Source: an uncultured Balneolaceae bacterium | GTDB taxonomy: Bacteria > Bacteroidota > Rhodothermia > Balneolales > Balneolaceae | NCBI GenBank assembly: GCA_938003885.1 | Contig: CALKWT010000253.1 | Location: 1-22,060 of the forward strand | Reading direction: 5' to 3' | DNA: 22,060 bases | Shown here: one piece after another, positions 1-7,639 of the stretch | Layout: each line of letters begins with the position of its first letter | Numbering within the stretch: position 1 is the stretch's first letter | Translations under genes and position numbers: made by a program | Notes under the pieces: model-generated | What the model was told of the DNA's origin: nothing | The model's input: the letters and a program-made list of their open reading frames with translations, nothing else | Database searches by the model: none

Positions 1-218
1 CAGGTATGGAACGGACATGGGCGGGAGTGAATACCCAGCCTGAATTTGCAAAATAGCAGGGGCTGAACCACCGGCCATCCGAAACAACAAGTTGTATCGG
101 AATCATCTGTGGCTACCCGATGTTATCCTTCGGGCAAGGCGATAGTTGCCGGGGCTGACAACGCCTGAAAATCGACCACTCAATACCAACTAAATTAAAC
201 CTTTATAAGGAGTTGATC
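1..218. other. Upstream region of iolD with possible 3' end of an unidentified gene
   Basis: No gene can be assigned here. All three plus-strand frames close early. The longest tail runs in the frame of base 3 and stops at 54-56, ending in residues GMERTWAGVNTQPEFAK; this could be the C-terminus of a gene that begins before the window, but it is too short to identify. A small inverted repeat, CCCGA at 116-120 with TCGGG at 130-134, has no T-run after it, so I do not call it a terminator. No operator like the one before the LacI gene is present, and no good TTTG-N19-TAnnTTTG promoter is seen. iolD may therefore be read from upstream. Confidence 0.25.
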
Positions 219-2075
219 ATGGAAACGGTAAGATTGACAGTCTCCCAGGCTCTGATTCGCTTTCTGAAAAATCAGCATATCCGGCGGGACGGGAAAGAAA
301 CCCCTTTTATTGCCGGAGTCTGGGGAATTTTCGGGCATGGCAATGTGGCGGGAATCGCCCAGGCACTTCATGAAGATCAGCAGATGCCCTTCTATCTGGC
401 GAGGAACGAACAGGCGATGACCCATTCTGCCATTGCGTATGCAAAGTCGAAAAACAGAATGCAGGCCTTTGCATGTACAGCCTCTGTAGGCCCCGGTTCC
501 ACCAACATGATTACGGGGGCAGCCACAGCTACGATCAACCGGATTCCTCTTCTTCTGCTTCCCAGTGATATTTTTGCAAAACGAAATACCTCTCCCGTGC
601 TTCAGCAGCTGGAACATCCGCTCAGTCAGGATATTTCAGTGAATGATGCATTCAAACCGGTCTCCCGCTACTGGGATCGAATCAACCGGCCAGATCAGCT
701 GCCATGGGCTCTTCTGGAAGCGATGCGTGTACTCACATCCCCCGATGAGACAGGTACGGTTACTCTCTGTTTTCCTGAGGATGTGCAGGCGGAAGCTTAC
801 GAATACCCTGTAGAACTTTTCAGGAGAAGGGTGTGGACCATCCCCCGGCAGAATCCCGATTCCGATCTTTTTAGTGAGGCTGTGAAGCAGATCCGCTCTT
901 CGGAAAAACCTCTCATCATTGCCGGAGGGGGAGTTCTCTACAGTGAAGCGACGGCTGAACTTCGCTCTTTTGCAGAAGAGACCGGAATTCCGGTCAGCGA
1001 GACGCAAGCAGGGAAGGGATCCATGGCGTACACCCAGGAGGAGTATATCGGTTCGATCGGGGCAACCGGGACATCTGCTGCCAACGAAACCGCACTCGAG
1101 TCAGATCTGATCTTGCTGCTGGGGACCAGACTCAGTGACTTTACTACCTCTTCAAAAAGTCAGTTTCAACATCCGGAGGTGAAATTTATTCATGTGAATG
1201 TGAATGCCATGGATGCAAGCAAGCTTTCGGCCCTGCCGCTTAAAGGGGATGCCCGCGCTGTGCTGAAGAGGCTGAAGGAGGAGCTGACGGACTATCGCAT
1301 CACCGGGACGTACAGGTCCATCTTGCAGGAGAGGAAGGCGAGATGGGAGGAGGAGTATGAACGGGTTACAACACTCCCCTCTGCCGGGAAGCTTCAACAA
1401 CCCAACGTGTTGCGCGCTGTTAATGAAGCTGCAGGCCCTTCCTCTGTGGTGATAGGTGCGGCGGGAAGCCTCCCCGGGGACCTCCACAAGTTGTGGAAAA
1501 CTTATGAACCGGGAGGGTATCATCTGGAGTATGGATATTCCTGCATGGGGTATGAGATTGCGGGGGGGATTGGCGTGAAAATGGCCAGGCCGGAGAAGGA
1601 TGTCTATGTTATGGTCGGAGACGGATCCTACTTAATGCTTTCTTCAGAATTGATTACAGCGGTTCAGGAGGGAATTAAAATCACGGTGGTCCTGCTTGAT
1701 AACCAGGGATATGGCAGTATCGGATCCCTCTCCGAATCTGTCGGTTCGGAAGGATTTGGCACCCATTACCGATATCGCACTCATGGGAAACTGGAGGGCC
1801 CTGCCCTTCCAATGGACTTTGTCATGAACGCCCGAAGCTACGGCGTCGGTGTGCATGCCGTGAGCAGTTATGAAGAGCTTAATTCAGCGCTGACTGCTGC
1901 AAAAGATGAAACGTCAACCCAGGTGATCGTCGTGCCGGTAGATAAAGTGCAGAAAGTACCCGGCTATAGCTCATGGTGGGACGTACCTGTTGCAGAGGTA
2001 TCAGGACAGGAGAGCGTCAGACAGGCTCGCCGGGAGTATGAGGAAGCCAGAAAGAAACAGAGGCACTACTATTAG
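219..2075 (+). CDS. iolD: 3D-(3,5/4)-trihydroxycyclohexane-1,2-dione hydrolase (IolD)
   Basis: Thiamine-diphosphate-dependent cytosolic enzyme of myo-inositol breakdown; it opens the ring of trihydroxycyclohexanedione to give 5-deoxyglucuronate. The 618-residue product has the three-domain layout of the acetolactate-synthase superfamily. The N-terminal domain carries the IolD-like GVWGIFGHGN stretch and the ThDP-activating Glu in LARNEQAM (Glu64). The middle domain lies around residues 200-340. The C-terminal ThDP/Mg domain has GDG at 467-469 and the partner Asn in DNQGYGS (Asn495). I chose ATG 219 because AAGGAG at 207-212 lies six bases before it; an in-frame TTG at 213 directly abuts that site and is unlikely. 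The downstream neighbour is convergent, 12 bp away. Length and motifs fit IolD well; a related ThDP enzyme is the only serious alternative. Confidence 0.93.
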   Translation: METVRLTVSQALIRFLKNQHIRRDGKETPFIAGVWGIFGHGNVAGIAQALHEDQQMPFYLARNEQAMTHSAIAYAKSKNRMQAFACTASVGPGSTNMITGAATATINRIPLLLLPSDIFAKRNTSPVLQQLEHPLSQDISVNDAFKPVSRYWDRINRPDQLPWALLEAMRVLTSPDETGTVTLCFPEDVQAEAYEYPVELFRRRVWTIPRQNPDSDLFSEAVKQIRSSEKPLIIAGGGVLYSEATAELRSFAEETGIPVSETQAGKGSMAYTQEEYIGSIGATGTSAANETALESDLILLLGTRLSDFTTSSKSQFQHPEVKFIHVNVNAMDASKLSALPLKGDARAVLKRLKEELTDYRITGTYRSILQERKARWEEEYERVTTLPSAGKLQQPNVLRAVNEAAGPSSVVIGAAGSLPGDLHKLWKTYEPGGYHLEYGYSCMGYEIAGGIGVKMARPEKDVYVMVGDGSYLMLSSELITAVQEGIKITVVLLDNQGYGSIGSLSESVGSEGFGTHYRYRTHGKLEGPALPMDFVMNARSYGVGVHAVSSYEELNSALTAAKDETSTQVIVVPVDKVQKVPGYSSWWDVPVAEVSGQESVRQARREYEEARKKQRHYY

Positions 2076-2087
2076 TATTATTGGGAA

Positions 2088-2984
2088 TTATAGACCGGCC
2101 CTGCGTAAAAACTCCCTGTTTCTGAGGGCGCTCTCTTTTGGTGTGCCCATGCCGGGCAAAATATCCTGCTCGACGACGATCCAGCCTGAATAGTTTTGAC
2201 TTTTCAACTCCCGGAGAATCGCTTCAAAATCGATGATTCCTTTTCCAAGTTCACAGAAAATCCCCAGGCCCACTGCTTCAAAGTAGTCCAGATTATCAGC
2301 AACTGTCTTTCGGTAAATTGATTGGTCCCAATCTTTAAAATGGACATGTCCGATCCGGTCTGCAAATGTTTTCAGGCCCTGTACCGGATCTCCGCCACCA
2401 AAAGCAAAATGACCCGTATCGAAACAGAGAGAGACGAGCTCCGGCGCTGTCAGATCCAATAAGGCGGCAATTTCATCGGGAGTCTCCACAAAACCGGCAC
2501 AGTGATGGTGGAACGTACTTCCGATTCCGGTCTCATCACGCACAATTTTTGCCAATTCATTTACACGTTCTCCAAAGCGTTTCCTGTCTGCCCGATTCAG
2601 TCCGTGGCTGGGCTGGATACGCCCGGCATATCGCGTGCGGGTTTCATTCTTCCCGTTGTCATCGGAGAGAACAAGTTGTGCAGTGGGATGGCCTGAATCC
2701 CGGAGAAGACGAGCTGTCTTAAGCGCACTCACCTTTCCCGCCTGATAATCATCATCCGACAGATAATTAACCGGTACAAAAGCCCCGACCAGCTGAAGAC
2801 TCCGCTTCCCCAGCTCTTTATGGAGCTGTTCCGGATCGACCGGCATAAAACCCCAGTCTCCCAGCTCTGTACCTGAGTAACCCGTGAGGCGGATCTCATC
2901 CAGAACCGTTTCGTAACCGGCTATTTCGCCCTCCATTCCAAATTCCAGTACTCCCCATGAGCAGGGTGCGTTTGCAATTTTCAT
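2088..2984 (-). CDS. IolE/IolH-like sugar isomerase/dehydratase, xylose-isomerase-like TIM barrel
   Basis: A 298-residue AP-endonuclease-2/xylose-isomerase-like TIM-barrel protein. It opens with NAPCSWGVLEF and carries the metal-site stretches seen in IolE (2-keto-myo-inositol dehydratase) and related epimerases: FHHHCAGFVET, LCFDTGHFAFGG, HVHFKD and, near the C-terminus, GWIVVEQD. In the inositol pathway IolE acts one step before IolD, so its position next to iolD supports a role in the same route. It is convergent with iolD, so the two cannot share one transcript. The start codon is ATG, read from 2984 downwards, with no clear Shine-Dalgarno site. The exact substrate cannot be fixed from sequence; IolH or another sugar-phosphate isomerase is possible. 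Confidence 0.85.
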   Translation of the reverse strand: MKIANAPCSWGVLEFGMEGEIAGYETVLDEIRLTGYSGTELGDWGFMPVDPEQLHKELGKRSLQLVGAFVPVNYLSDDDYQAGKVSALKTARLLRDSGHPTAQLVLSDDNGKNETRTRYAGRIQPSHGLNRADRKRFGERVNELAKIVRDETGIGSTFHHHCAGFVETPDEIAALLDLTAPELVSLCFDTGHFAFGGGDPVQGLKTFADRIGHVHFKDWDQSIYRKTVADNLDYFEAVGLGIFCELGKGIIDFEAILRELKSQNYSGWIVVEQDILPGMGTPKESALRNREFLRRAGL

Positions 2985-3462
2985 CAGTCGCTTATTTCGA
3001 TGTTATAAAGGGTTCATTTAAAAAGTTTCGGCAGTTTCTACATTGGAAACATCTTCAACGATGTGTGGAAATAGGTGCCTACAGAAAACATCCAACAGGC
3101 CTGATAGTATGGTACGTCTCCTTCCTGGTTACCACTGGCGGATCAATGCCTGAGCTATCTTACACTGCACAGTACTCCGGTTGACAGCATGCACCCCTTA
3201 CCGGTTGTCACCAGCAGGGAATTCAACACGATTCTGTCGGCAGAGCCCGCATAGAGCCTCCACCAGTGCGATATCCTGTTCGGAACGAATTAATGAAAAC
3301 GTTTTCAAAATGTCAATACAGTCATATGATATTTTATTATATTGCCCCGGGTTATGAGGACGCAGGAGCTATCGGGAGGGAGTACATCTTTTCTGAACTT
3401 GCATCTTCGATGCCCTGCCCAATTACCGAAAAACTTGATTATAAACGGCTGAATCTAACTCT
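2985..3462. other. Regulatory intergenic region between the TIM-barrel gene and the LacI gene
   Basis: This is 478 bp between divergent genes. Its clear element is the LacI-type operator at 3294-3307. A short imperfect direct repeat, CCGGTTGACA at 3177-3186 and CCGGTTGTCA at 3201-3210, also lies here. Only short open frames occur. One minus-strand frame reads fairly gene-like for about 35 codons (3200-3310) but has no relative I recognise and is broken by stops further on. No convincing TTTG-N19-TAnnTTTG promoter was found for either flanking gene. Confidence 0.5.
3294..3307. promoter_or_regulatory. LacI/GalR-type operator, perfect 14-bp palindrome
   Basis: TGAAAACGTTTTCA is perfectly self-complementary around a central CG, the classic form of LacI/GalR-family operators. 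It lies 155 bp before the start of the LacI-family gene and about 310 bp from the start of the divergent TIM-barrel gene. Autoregulation, control of the TIM-barrel gene, or both, is inferred; the palindrome itself is directly visible. Confidence 0.72.
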
Positions 3463-4476
3463 ATGGCCACATTAAAAGAAGTTGCGAAACATGCAGGCGT
3501 GTCGATTACGACGGTATCGCGGGTAATGAATGACTCCTCCAAGGTGAATCCTGAGACCCTTCAGCGGGTCCGTCGTGCGATGCAAGAGCTTGGATATCAG
3601 CCCAACAGGGTGGCCCAGCGCTTACGGACAACCAGCGGTCAGTCGAAATTGCTCGGCCTGATCATTCCGGATATTCAGAATCAATTTTACTCCAGTATCG
3701 TCCGGGGTATTGAGGATGTGGCGTATGATAAAAATTATGCGGTCATTCTCTGTAATTCAGATGAAGATCCCGGCAAAGAGAAATTCTACCTGGATGTGCT
3801 ACAGTCCGAATCTGTGGACGGTATCATATTGCCCCCCATTCATCAGCATGGCAAGGTTGTGAAAGAGCTGATAAAGTCGGGTATGCCGGTCGTCTGTGTA
3901 GACCGGAAGTTGTCCAGGGAACGGGTGGATACGGTTGTCATCAACAACGAAAAGGGGGGGTATATGGCGGTGGAGCATCTCCTCTCGCTGGGACACAGGC
4001 GAATCGCAATTCTTACCAGTTCCCCGCAATTCTCTTCATTCGAAGAGCGTCAGAGGGGGTATGAACAGGCCCTGAGAGACCATGGGTTGGAGATTGACGA
4101 AAAACTAATCCGCGAGGGAGATCCCCGGAGTTCCGAACACGCCCGTCAGCTGGCCAATGAGCTGCTGGAGCTGGAACGTGCACCATCTGCCATATTTGCC
4201 ACCAATAACCTGATGACCCTCGGCCTTCTGGAAGCAGTAAATGAAAACGGATTACAAATTCCAGATGATATCTCTGTCATCGGATTTGATGATATGCCCT
4301 GGGCGAGAGCTGTGACGCCTCCTCTGACGGTGATCAGGCAGCCGGGATATGAGATGGGCAGACGGGCAGCTGAACTGATGTTCCAAAGGATTGCAGATCC
4401 GCGCAGGGAGCAGGTTCAGATTATGATGGAGCCGGGGATTGTTTTGCGGGAATCCACATCCCGCTGGGTAAAGTGA
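3463..4476 (+). CDS. LacI-family transcriptional regulator
   Basis: A 337-residue repressor of the LacI/GalR family. Residues 2-50 are the DNA-binding helix-turn-helix plus hinge helix (TLKEVAKHAGVSITTVSRVMN, then PNRVAQRLR). Residues 60-335 are the periplasmic-binding-protein-like sugar-sensing core, starting LLGLIIPDIQNQFYSSIVRG and including the family motifs VDGIILPP, HRRIAILTS and DISVIGFDDMPWA. The usual length is 330-345, so it is complete. The palindrome at 3294-3307 is its most likely binding site. The effector is unknown; proximity to iolD and an IolE-like gene suggests an inositol-pathway compound or a related sugar. An AT-rich inverted repeat follows the stop directly. Confidence 0.95.
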   Translation: MATLKEVAKHAGVSITTVSRVMNDSSKVNPETLQRVRRAMQELGYQPNRVAQRLRTTSGQSKLLGLIIPDIQNQFYSSIVRGIEDVAYDKNYAVILCNSDEDPGKEKFYLDVLQSESVDGIILPPIHQHGKVVKELIKSGMPVVCVDRKLSRERVDTVVINNEKGGYMAVEHLLSLGHRRIAILTSSPQFSSFEERQRGYEQALRDHGLEIDEKLIREGDPRSSEHARQLANELLELERAPSAIFATNNLMTLGLLEAVNENGLQIPDDISVIGFDDMPWARAVTPPLTVIRQPGYEMGRRAAELMFQRIADPRREQVQIMMEPGIVLRESTSRWVK

Positions 4477-4496
4477 AGAAAATTTCAATATTTTCT
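4477..4496 (+). terminator. Possible weak terminator after the LacI gene
   Basis: AGAAAAT at 4477-4483 pairs with ATTTTCT at 4490-4496 across a 6-base loop, directly after the stop codon. The stem is AT-only except for one G-C pair, and the T-rich part is inside the stem, so termination would be weak. The rest of the gap to 4740 holds a second inverted repeat, AACCGGG at 4577-4583 with CCCGGTT at 4599-4605, which has no T-run. Confidence 0.25.
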
Positions 4497-4740
4497 GACG
4501 CATCTGAAGAGACGTTTACGTATAGATCGTGAGCAACAACATGTTCTATTCCGGGAGCCGCTTAATATTTAGCTAAAACCGGGACTGCAACTAATTACCC
4601 CGGTTAGATGCCCGGATGCCACTTTATACCCACTTGAAGGGAACTTTGCATGCATCACCGGCCTCTCATCAAGATGCCGTCAAGCAAAGGATGACATGCC
4701 AAGATCCTGCAACCATACTTTTACCAACGACTATAGATTC

Positions 4741-5550
4741 ATGAGTTATAAATATCTTTTAACAATTCTCATTTCAGGAATATTTTTTGCAGCCTTGTCG
4801 CACGATCCGAAGGGGCCGGACGGAGAACAGCCGGAGCTGACGGTCATGAGTTACAACATCCATCACGGCAGAGGCCTGGATGATGTTGTCGATCTGGAAC
4901 GCATCGCGGAGGTCATTGTGGAATCAGGAGCAGAGATCGTAGCCCTTCAGGAGGTAGACGTCGGTGTGGAGCGGTCGGAAAAAGTGGATATCGCTGCAGA
5001 ACTGGCCCGCCTTACCGGGCTAGAGCACTATGTTTTTGGTAAAAATCTGGACCTTGAAGGGGGGCACTATGGCGTGGCGGTGATCTCCGGTTACCCCATC
5101 ACGGATCACCAAAATCTGCAGTTTGAAAAGATGGGAAATGAGCAGAGAAGTATTCAGGTGATGAAGATGAATGTGAAAGGTTTTCCCTTGTTGATGATGA
5201 ATACGCATCTGGCACACCGTCGTGTGGATGAACCGGAACGCCTTCATTTTATGCAGGCCGCAAAGGATGAAATTATACCCCGCTACCCTGAAGTGAGAGG
5301 TGTCATATTTGCCGGTGATTTTAACGATGTTCCGGAGAGTGCAACCCATAGAGCTGTTAAAGGGTTTATGAAAGATGTGTGGGAGGTGGCCGGAGATGGC
5401 ACGGAGGGATACACCATTCCGCCTGACAATCCCGGACGCCGGATTGATTATATTTTTTATGATGGGAATCTGGAACCTTCGGAAGCGTATGTCCCCTATT
5501 CCAGTGCGTCGGATCATCTGCCTGTAGTTGCGACTTTTCAGTTGAAATGA
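4741..5550 (+). CDS. Exported endonuclease/exonuclease/phosphatase (EEP) family protein
   Basis: A 269-residue Mg-dependent EEP-fold hydrolase. Residues 1-20 (MSYKYLLTILISGIFFAALS) form a signal peptide or membrane anchor, so the enzyme probably acts outside the cytoplasm. EEP motifs follow in order: MSYNIHHGRG with metal-site Asn39, ALQEVD with Glu71, MMNTHLAH, GDFNDVP, and the C-terminal IDYIFY and SDHLPVVA that carry the last Asp/His pair. An earlier in-frame ATG at 4696 would place 15 polar residues before the signal peptide, so I prefer 4741. Relatives cleave phosphodiesters or phosphates of nucleic acids, sphingomyelin or inositol lipids; the substrate cannot be read here. The next gene is convergent, 26 bp away. 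Confidence 0.88.
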   Translation: MSYKYLLTILISGIFFAALSHDPKGPDGEQPELTVMSYNIHHGRGLDDVVDLERIAEVIVESGAEIVALQEVDVGVERSEKVDIAAELARLTGLEHYVFGKNLDLEGGHYGVAVISGYPITDHQNLQFEKMGNEQRSIQVMKMNVKGFPLLMMNTHLAHRRVDEPERLHFMQAAKDEIIPRYPEVRGVIFAGDFNDVPESATHRAVKGFMKDVWEVAGDGTEGYTIPPDNPGRRIDYIFYDGNLEPSEAYVPYSSASDHLPVVATFQLK

Positions 5551-5576
5551 GAGAGGAGGAGCCTCAACTTCCTGGA

Positions 5577-6329
5577 TCAGATGGTAATACCGCCCGCTCT
5601 CAGGACATTGCTAAAATTTTTTGATACGCTTTCAGAAAGTTCTTGTTGGGACACATCGCGAACCCGTGCCAGTTCAGCTTCCACCGTGTCGATCAAAACG
5701 GGAAATCCGGTATCTCCATAAAGCCATTTCCAACCGCCGGGGTTGTCTGTCTCTGTGAGAAGCCGGTTTTCTGGCAAGTCTCTGGCCAGCTTGCGGCTCT
5801 TCTCAGATGTTTCGATATCCGCACCAATAGTAAAGTAAGCACCTAACTAAAGGTAGTCCTGAACAAAGTGAAGAGGCCCGGAGTACCAGTGTACAATGAT
5901 AGCGGGCAGCTTCCGCAGTTTCAGGAGGTCCAATATTTGTGATTCGGCACCTGAGGTGTGCAGATTGACCAGTTTTCCGGTACGTTCGGCAGCTTCCAGG
6001 AAGAAGTCAAAGAGAGGGTACTGCGAGGGGAACCTGGAAGGATCTTTCTCAAATCGGTGATCCAGGCCGATCTCTCCAATTGCGGGTGCAAGTTCAAGGA
6101 GTTCGGTAAGCTCCTCCAAACGTTTTGTATATCTCCAGGCATTCCAGGGGTGAATGCCAAAAGAGGGGATAACCAGCGGCTCCGACGCTGCAATTCTCAA
6201 TGTTTCGTGGAATGAAGGAATATCCATGGAAACGGCTAGCGTGTGAATGGAGTGTTCCCGGATCTGTTCGAGAGCCACTGGCAGCTTCTTGCCATATTCG
6301 TTGATATGAACGTGCGCATCCGTCAGCAA
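5577..6329 (-). pseudogene. TatD-family metal-dependent hydrolase interrupted by one in-frame TAG
   Basis: A TatD-type amidohydrolase-fold gene of 251 codons. Residues up to 160 carry the HxH pair (DAHVHIN, His6/His8), FGIHPWNA, GEIGLD (Glu86), NLHTSG (His124) and IVHWYSG (His147). Codon 161 is TAG (5847-5849 on the plus strand). The same frame then continues without further damage as LGAYFTIGADIE and LLTETDNPGG, which holds the last metal-ligand Asp (Asp195), and ends at TGA 5577-5579. The product truncated at TAG would lack that Asp and the last part of the barrel. A recent nonsense mutation, a sequence error or readthrough are all possible. The start is probably TTG, 20 bases after the mgsA stop, so the two are likely co-transcribed. 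Confidence 0.85.
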
Positions 6330-6349
6330 CGGCAGAAAGGGTTGAGTGA

Positions 6350-6838
6350 TTATTCCTCTGTTTTCAGCTCTCGCAGCCGCTTCCCATAATCCACGACATA
6401 TCGCTCATAGGGCTGGGTCAGAAGAAGAGAGGAGATTAAAAAGTCCGCGGAGGAGCGGTTACAGGCCAGCGGTATGTTATATACGACACAAATTCGGATC
6501 AGGGCTTTCACATCCACATCGTGAGGCTGGGCCTGAAGGGGATCCCAGAAGAAAATTAAAATATCGAGTTTGTTATCTGCAATGGCGGCTCCCAGCTGAA
6601 GGTCTCCGCCCAGGGGCCCGCTCATAAATCGATGAACATCGAGCCCCACCTTCTCCTGAATAAGCCCGCCAGTGGTACCCGTTCCGAACAGCTCATGCTG
6701 GCTCAGGGTCACCCGGTTATAATCTATCCAGTCGATGAGGTCCCGTTTCCGGTAGTCGTGCGCAACAAGGCCAATGCGCTTTTTAACTTTCATTTTGGCA
6801 GTGGTGGATGCTATACTGGGGTGTGGTTTTTTTTTCAT
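6350..6838 (-). CDS. mgsA: Methylglyoxal synthase
   Basis: Cytosolic enzyme that turns dihydroxyacetone phosphate into methylglyoxal plus phosphate, the glycolytic bypass used under phosphate limitation. The 162-residue product matches the family from residue 21 on: GLVAHDYRK (His27, Asp28), GTGTTGGLI, SGPLGGD with catalytic Asp79, LIFFWDPL (Asp99), QPHDVDVKAL (His106, Asp109) and SSADFLI. All of these sit eight positions after their E. coli equivalents. The start read from 6838 gives a Lys-rich leader that includes a run of nine A after ATG; a second in-frame ATG at codon 16 would give 147 residues. tatD follows on the same strand. A minus-strand promoter is seen at 6888-6918. Confidence 0.94.
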   Translation of the reverse strand: MKKKPHPSIASTTAKMKVKKRIGLVAHDYRKRDLIDWIDYNRVTLSQHELFGTGTTGGLIQEKVGLDVHRFMSGPLGGDLQLGAAIADNKLDILIFFWDPLQAQPHDVDVKALIRICVVYNIPLACNRSSADFLISSLLLTQPYERYVVDYGKRLRELKTEE

Positions 6839-6887
6839 TGACTCGCTGATTAGCTGGATGCTGATTTTTCGGAAGATTGATCTTCGG

Positions 6888-6918
6888 GTAAATTAATGCA
6901 CCCAATATAGTTTGCAAA
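6888..6918 (-). promoter_or_regulatory. Candidate Bacteroidota-type promoter of mgsA
   Basis: On the minus strand, TTTG (complement of 6915-6918) is followed after exactly 19 bases by TAATTTAC (complement of 6888-6895), six of eight matches to the Bacteroidota -7 box TAnnTTTG. The expected transcript start lies about 40 bases before the mgsA ATG. Its -33 box directly abuts that of the ndk promoter. Confidence 0.42.
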
Positions 6919-6941
6919 ACCTAATTAACAGAATAATTTTG
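6911..6941 (+). promoter_or_regulatory. Bacteroidota-type promoter of ndk
   Basis: TTTG at 6911-6914, a 19-base spacer, then TAATTTTG at 6934-6941. Both boxes match the Bacteroidota -33/-7 consensus (TTTG and TAnnTTTG) exactly and the spacing is typical. It points at ndk, whose ATG lies about 260 bases downstream. This is the best promoter match in the window. Confidence 0.6.
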
Positions 6942-7207
6942 TGTTAATCTTTTACAAAGGGCTCCCTTACACACATACGGTTAGCCAATTTATAAGGTTG
7001 AACATGGCAGCGTAATGGGAGAGTGGTCACAACTGGTTGACCTTCAAACAAAGAGTGGCTGAAACAGTTCCTGCTTTGAAGACTTTCGGCTGGAGCGAGC
7101 CTGTCAACTAATTGGCAAACGATCTTCGGGATTATCTTCATTTAGTGGTATCTTTCGGGCTTTTAACGGAATGAAATGATAAACAGTTAACATTAAAGAT
7201 ATTGATC

Positions 7208-7639
7208 ATGGCAGTAGAAAGAACACTTACCATCCTGAAACCCGATTGTGTAAGAAAAAACCTGGCAGGGGAAGTAACAAAGAGAATTCAGGAGGCAGGC
7301 TTTAAAATTTTGGCAATGAAAATGACACGATTAACTGCAGAAACAGCGGGTGGTTTTTATGCTGTTCATAGAGAGCGGCCGTTTTTCGGTGAGCTTGTAG
7401 AGTTTATGAGCAGCGGCCCCTGTATTCCGATGATCCTGGAGAAAGAAAATGCTATAGAGGATTTCCGTAAGTTGATTGGTGCAACAAACCCCTCAGAAGC
7501 AGAAGAAGGGACCATCCGTGCGGATTTTGCCGATAGTGTTGGCGAAAATATCATACATGGCTCTGACTCGGTAGAGAACGGAAAGATCGAAGCCGCCTAC
7601 TTCTTTGCCGAATCAGAAGTGGTTGCAAATCAGTCTTAA
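7208..7639 (+). CDS. ndk: Nucleoside diphosphate kinase
   Basis: Transfers the terminal phosphate of ATP to nucleoside diphosphates through a phosphohistidine, balancing the NTP and dNTP pools in the cytosol. The 143-residue product has the full family signature: [15 protein letters not shown] at the start, [42 protein letters not shown] with the phosphorylated His at 117, then a short C-terminal tail. I use ATG 7208; an in-frame TTG two codons earlier is not needed. A clear promoter lies 260 bp upstream. Likely monocistronic, since a hairpin terminator and a new promoter follow before the next gene. Confidence 0.97.
   Translation: MAVERTLTILKPDCVRKNLAGEVTKRIQEAGFKILAMKMTRLTAETAGGFYAVHRERPFFGELVEFMSSGPCIPMILEKENAIEDFRKLIGATNPSEAEEGTIRADFADSVGENIIHGSDSVENGKIEAAYFFAESEVVANQS

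Larger units (their letters stand above)
6839..7207. other. Divergent mgsA/ndk intergenic region with long ndk leader
   Basis: 369 bp between mgsA (-) and ndk (+). Both promoters lie near the mgsA side (6888-6941), leaving roughly 260 nt of transcribed leader before ndk. That leader holds an inverted pair GGTCA/TGACC at 7025-7042 and a loose repeat of ATCTTCGGG (about 7121) and ATCTTTCGGG (about 7150). I see no small gene of real length and no riboswitch class that I can name. Confidence 0.5.

Noticed and set aside
213..222. The same 10-mer TTGATCATGG at the start of iolD and of ndk
   Set aside because: The match covers only the start codon and a short AT-rich context, with no wider similarity; best read as chance. 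It only creates a spurious upstream TTG start in both genes.
4577..4605. Inverted repeat AACCGGG/CCCGGTT between the LacI gene and the EEP gene
   Set aside because: Seven-bp stem with a 15-base loop and no T-run; not supported as terminator, and it has no relation to the LacI-type palindrome.
5020..5517. Long open frame (165 codons) on the minus strand inside the EEP gene
   Set aside because: Lies entirely opposite a gene with clear family motifs, and its own translation shows no domain; a shadow frame.
5847..5849. Recoded TAG (for example pyrrolysine) in the tatD-like gene
   Set aside because: TatD proteins are not known to use recoded stops, no pyl genes or recoding element are visible, and TAG is a normal stop in neighbouring genes. 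Nonsense mutation or sequence error is simpler.
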